A DNA stretch of 64,000 bases, taken from NCBI GenBank assembly GCA_964016885.1, contig OZ024744.1, positions 65,821,235 to 65,885,234 of the forward strand, written 5' to 3'. Source of the DNA: Eledone cirrhosa. Its lineage: Eukaryota; Mollusca; Cephalopoda; Octopoda; Eledonidae. Positions 26,501-32,500 of the stretch are shown in pieces. The position numbers and the translations under genes were made by a program. Position 1 is the stretch's first letter. Each line of letters opens with the position of its first letter. A model generated the notes under the pieces. It ran no database searches and had not been told where the DNA came from. It saw only the letters and a program-made list of their open reading frames with translations.

Positions 26501-29500
26501 CCTGGAAGTCCAGATTTATTTGTCTTTTCTACACGATATTGGTAAACATGTAGGGTAAAAAGCAAATGAGAGTGGCGTAATTCTTCTTCATCTGTAAAAG
26601 AAAACAAAAGATAAGAAAAAAGATGTCAGAATACATGAATGATTGTAACTAAATTTATATACATATAAATATGGTGTTTTACTTTAAAGGTTTATGTGAA
26701 CTAGATGCGTGAGTGTGTGTCTCCGTAAAACATACACTTACACACCAGGTCCAAACACAAGAGAACCAAACTCCCACTGTCATTATCTGCATCTCTCCCA
26801 CTCTCCCCATCTCTTAATATTATGAGCAAATGGGGACCCTAGCGCTGGCCACCCTGTGGCCCCGGTGGACAGAATGGAGAAGGTTTTTCCCTGGAGGATG
26901 GTGAAGAAGATGCACTGGAAGAGTCATTCCAGCTCGAAGCCATTTATTGTACTTGTTTTCAGTAGGAGCAAATTTGTTTCTTTTCATTTAGTTCATAATT
27001 TTGATGGAGATCTCCAACACAAATGTAGTGTATGAGAGAATTACTGTACGGTATTTTGTAGAGAATTTCATATATTTTGTGGTGAATCTCAGGTATTTTG
27101 TTGAGAATCTCAGGTATTTTGCACAGAACTTCAGATATTTTGTACAGAACCTCAAGTATTTTGTAGAGAACCCCAGGTATTTTGTGCTGAATCTCAGGTA
27201 TTTTGTAGAGAACCCCAGGTATTTTGTGGTGAATCTCAGGTATTTCGTGGTGAATCTCAGGTATTTTGAAGAGAACCCCAGGTATTTTGTAGAGAACCCC
27301 AGGTATTTCGTGGTGAATCTCAGGTATTTTGTAGAGAACCCCAGGTATTTTGTGCTGAATCTCAGGTATTTCGTGGTGAATCTCAGGTATTTTGAAGAGA
27401 ACCCCAGGTATTTTGTAGAGAACCCCAGGTATTTCGTGGTGAATCTCAGGTATTTTGTAGAGAACCCCAGGTATTTTGTAGAGAACCCCAGGTATCTTGT
27501 GAATCTCAGGTATTTTGTATAGAACCCCAGGTATCTTGTGGTGAATCTCAGGTGTTTTGTATAGAACCCCAGGTATCTTGTGGTGAATCTCAGGTGTTTT
27601 GTATATGTGAATGTAAGGTTAATGGTAAAGACCCCTTTGGTCACAAATGACCATGGGATTTGCACCTAGAAAGTTCCCCCTCCAAAGCACAAGTCCGGGC
27701 AAGGTTGTTTATCGAAGAGCAGCAGGTACCTTCTCTACGCCACCTTTGTTGTCAAAAGGAAAGGCAAAGGCCAATACAGCCTGGCACCAGGGACGTTGTA
27801 ACTCATCTACAGCTGAGTTAACTAGAGCAACATGAAATAAAGTGTCTTGCTCAAGGACACAACGCATCACCCGGTCCGAGAATGGAACACACAGCCTCAC
27901 GATTGCAAGCCCGACACTCTAGCCCCAAAGCCATGCGCCTTTGTGTGTGTATGAATGTATGTATTAGATTTATGGAGATGTACTGAATCGTTTTTGCAAA
28001 AATTTCTCAGTTAATTGAAAATATGCCCACACATCCTTCTTAGTAGAAGAGAGGAAACATAAACGCAGTAATAATTATTAGTAGTTCTCTAAGAAAACAA
28101 CAAAATTTATGCAATTAAAAATTAATTTGCCCCCAAAATATTAATTTGTATATTTAGGTCGAAATTTGGTTCATAGGAGTTATTTCCCTTAGCTCATATT
28201 TTTTTCCTTTTCAAGCTTGAGAGTGATAAAGTCATAAACTCTAACACTCGCTATATAATTGTTTCTACGTTAGGCACAAGGCCAACAATTAACCAGTGCA
28301 TTACTGGTACTTTATTTTATCGACCCCGTAAGGATGAAATAAAGTACCAGTAATGCACTCGCTATATAATGAATGTATGTCGTCTGATAACATTCTATTA
28401 CATTCCATTAAAAACCAGATTTCCTTATAAGTAAGTAAAATAACTGTGGGAAATTACTTTCTTGAAATTATTTTCTGCAACTCTTTCTTTGAGAGTTTAT
28501 AATAACCAACGCTATGTTTTTGTTTTGTTTTCTTTCTCCAACTAAGAGGCACATAGTTCAACTAATTGAAAATCGTTTTTATATACATCATTCAATACAT
28601 CTTTCTTAACTTATAGATTTAAATATTTACCATTGGCAAACTTGAGTTATTTCCCTTAGATAATTGCAATATTTGGTGTGTGTGTGTGTTTGCGAGTGTG
28701 CGTGTGCGCGTGTATGCATATAGGATGTGAACCATCACTTGATGATGATGATGATATCATCTATGTATATACTTATCTGTATATCTATATATATACACAG
28801 GCGTACACGTGTTTATGTGTATGTATGAATGTCCTCATATCTATGTATGTGTGTGCGTGTGTGTGTTTGTATGTATGTATGTATGTGTGTGTGTGTGTGT
28901 ATGTACATGTATATGTGTGTATGTACATATGTATGTGTGTATCAATGAATGTACGTACATGTGTGAGTGTGCGTACATGTAAGTTTTAATTGCAACTTAA
29001 TAAGAGAAGGCTTGAAACCTGTTTCACTCGTAACTAACTCACCAGATGTTGAACGTGCTGCAATTGCTGCATCGAGGTAGTAAGCAGCCTGATCGGCAGT
29101 TGGAGCCCTTAATTCACTTTGATTCTCCAGCTGGGTACCACAAATAGGGTCCTCACGAAGATACACCCCTGGGGCAGTAGAGACACCTGTCTCTGTACCA
29201 ACTGCAATGAAAAACACAAAACAGAATTGACAGTTAGATTTGATTGTTTAAGAAATAATTCTTAATGTCTTTCGTTACCATATTTCTAATGAAAGACACT
29301 GCCTTAAAAGAAATTTGAAATAACCGAAAATTTGGAGGAATTTAGTCTTATAGCTATTAAGACTTTCATTACTATATTTCTAATTAAAGATACTACCTAG
29401 AGTTAAAAAAAAAAAAATCGAAACTAATCAAGAAATTTGGAGGGATTTAATCATATAACTAACCTTCTCAGGGCGGTGGATTGGCAGAATCGGTAGAGGG

Positions 29501-32500
29501 TCGGACGCCATGCTTTGTAGCATAGAGTTACGCTGCTTTACGATTTGAGTTCAAATCCCACTGAGGTTAACATTGCCTTTCATCCTTACGGGGTCGATAA
29601 AATAATGCACCAGTAATGTACTGGGATAATTGCTGGCCTTGTGCCAAAAGTAGAAACAATTATTAACCCTTTCATTCCATATTTCTAATGAAAGACACTG
29701 CCTATGATTTTCAAATAATTTTGAAAATAATCAAGAATTTGGAAGGATTTAGTAATATAACTTTCTCATTATTAACTCTTTCATTACCATATTTCTAATG
29801 AAGATATCATGTTACAACAACTTTAGTATGGAACGGGCCATTGTTCTCTCTCTGTATCACACACACACGCACACACATTCACACACACACTAACCTACCT
29901 GTAGAACCAAACCAGAAATTAAACAGTTGATTGAGACAAGGTGTAAACTCTGGTTTTATATAGAGTACAATTACATGAATAGCCTCTCCAGACCTCACAG
30001 TGTATCACCGTATCAAACCCAGTCTTGCAAAAGCAACAATAAATATATTTGTGAACTTTACAGAACTGCCACTTCTTAGATTAGGGGATTAATAATTGTT
30101 TCTACTTTTGGCACAAGGCCAGCAATTACCCCAGTGCATTACTGGTACTTTATTTTATCTACCCCGTAAGGATGAAAAGCAAAGTTGACCTCGGCGGGAT
30201 TTGAACTCAGAATGGAAAGGGCCGTAACTCTATGCGTCAAAGCATGACGTCCGACCCTCTACCGATACTGCCAGGGATTAATAATAATAATGGTTTCTGA
30301 TTTAGGCACAAAGCTAGCAATTTTGGGGGAGTGGAAAATTGATTAAATTGACCCCAGTTTGTGACTGGTACTTTATCAACCTCGTAAGGTTGAAAGGCAA
30401 AGCAAACCTTAGCGGGATTTGAATTCAGAACATAAAGGGCCGTAACTTAAATGTTTCTACTTTTGGCACAAGGCCAGCAATTACCCCAGTGCATTACTGG
30501 TACTTTATTTTATCGACCCCGTCAGGATGAAAGGCAAAGTTAACCCCATAATAATAATAATGGTTTCTGATATAGGCACAAACAAGGCCAGCAACTTTTG
30601 GGGCAGGGAAAGACGATTAAATTGACCCCAGTGTATTACTGGTACTTTTTTTTATCAACCCCGTAAGGATTTGGATTAAGAATGTAAAGGGATGTAACTC
30701 TATGCCTCAAATCATTGTGTCCGATGCTCTACCGATACTGCCAATCCACTACTTTTAATAATAATAATAATAATAATAATTGTTTCTACTTTAGGCACAA
30801 GGCCAGCAATTACCCAGTGCATTACTGGTACTTTATTTTATCGACCCCGTAAGGGTGAAAGGCAAAGTCAACCTCGGCGGGATTTGAACTCAGATCGTAC
30901 ATATAATAATAATGATCATGTTCTTGCCATGTGTGCTTGGGTTATATGTCTATAGGTTTCTGGCCAGAGGTTTTGGTAGATAGGGCACTCTCAGATATAC
31001 CCTATTGTGGTCAGAGGTTTTGGTGGTAGGGCACTCTCAGATATACCCTATTGTGGTCAGAGGTGTTGGTAGGTAGGGCACTCACAAATATACCCTATTG
31101 TGGTCAGAGGTGTTGGTAGGTAGGGCACTCACAGATATACCCTATTGTGGTCAGAGGTTTTGGTAGATAGGGCACTCATGATATACCCTATTGTGGTCAG
31201 AGGTTTTGGTAGGTAGGGCACTCACAGATATACCCTATTGTGGTAAGAGGTTTTGGTAGGTAGGGCACTCACAGATATACCCTATTGTGGTCAGAGGTTT
31301 TGGTAGATAGGGCTCTCACAGATATACCCTATTGTGGTCAGGGGTTTTGGTAGGTAGGGAACTCACAGATATACCTTATTGTGGTCAGAGGTTTTGGTAG
31401 ATCGGGCACTCACAGATATACCCTATTGTGGCCAGAGGTTTTGACAGGTAGGTCACTCATGGATAAACCCTATTCTGGTCAAAATCAACCAGGGAGACAT
31501 CTTGCAAAGTAGGTGAACCTTGCTTTTGCTTCCTCTATAACAAGTCTCTTGATATATTCAGCAATCACTTAGTATATTCAGTGAATAAGTACCAGTAATA
31601 TATTGGGAAACAGCCTCGTGGGGCTGGGGACTTTGCTGGAAGTATAAGGGTTAGTGACGTCATGAGGCTGAAGGGTCATTCTGGATAGGATCAATCAGGA
31701 AGACATGCTGTGAGGTAGGAGAGCTACATTCTCCCCTCCTCTACAGCAATTAATTAAATCTAGACTTCTTTATATGAACATTTGATATAAGATATGTTGA
31801 TTAAACAAAGATAATTTCTGTGATTTACATTTGTTTCTTAATCATTCAAGACATTTCAATGAATATTATTTGTAATTTCATCATCTTTATTGACAGTAGG
31901 TCAATTTTTAATCAGTTTTATTTTTAATTTTTCTAATAGAAATAATTTATTTTGTAAGTTTGGTAGAATTACTTCTCCGAATTGAGAGTCACAACTCTAA
32001 TACTACGGGCATGAGGTTAGAATGTCCCAGGAAAAAAATCACTGGACAGATTTTAAGGGCGAAAACAACAGGTAAACCCTGAGCAACTTGGGGATCCAGC
32101 TGGATCAGTTGGAGATGGTTGCTTCTGACAGGACCTGCTGGAAGGAGGAGGAGGACGAGGACGAGGAGGAGGAGGTGGAGAAGGAGAAGAAGGAGGAGGA
32201 GGAGGAGGAGAAGGAGAAGAAGAAGAAGAAGAAGAAGAAGAAGAAGAAGAAGAAGAAGAAGAAGAAGAAGAAGAAGCGTCTGGTAGAATATTCTTTAGAG
32301 TGGAGCTGGTTTTCAGACCAGAACACAACAGCCGAACTGAAACGCTCAAATGAGTTCATATTAGTAACTTAGTTTCTCTGATATCATCCTAGCTGACTGG
32401 CAGTGATGGTGGGTTGGCAGAATCGGTAGAGCAGCATATTGAATGTTTTATAGTACTAGAATTTTTTTCAACATGCTGAGGCATATGTGTGTATGTGTGT

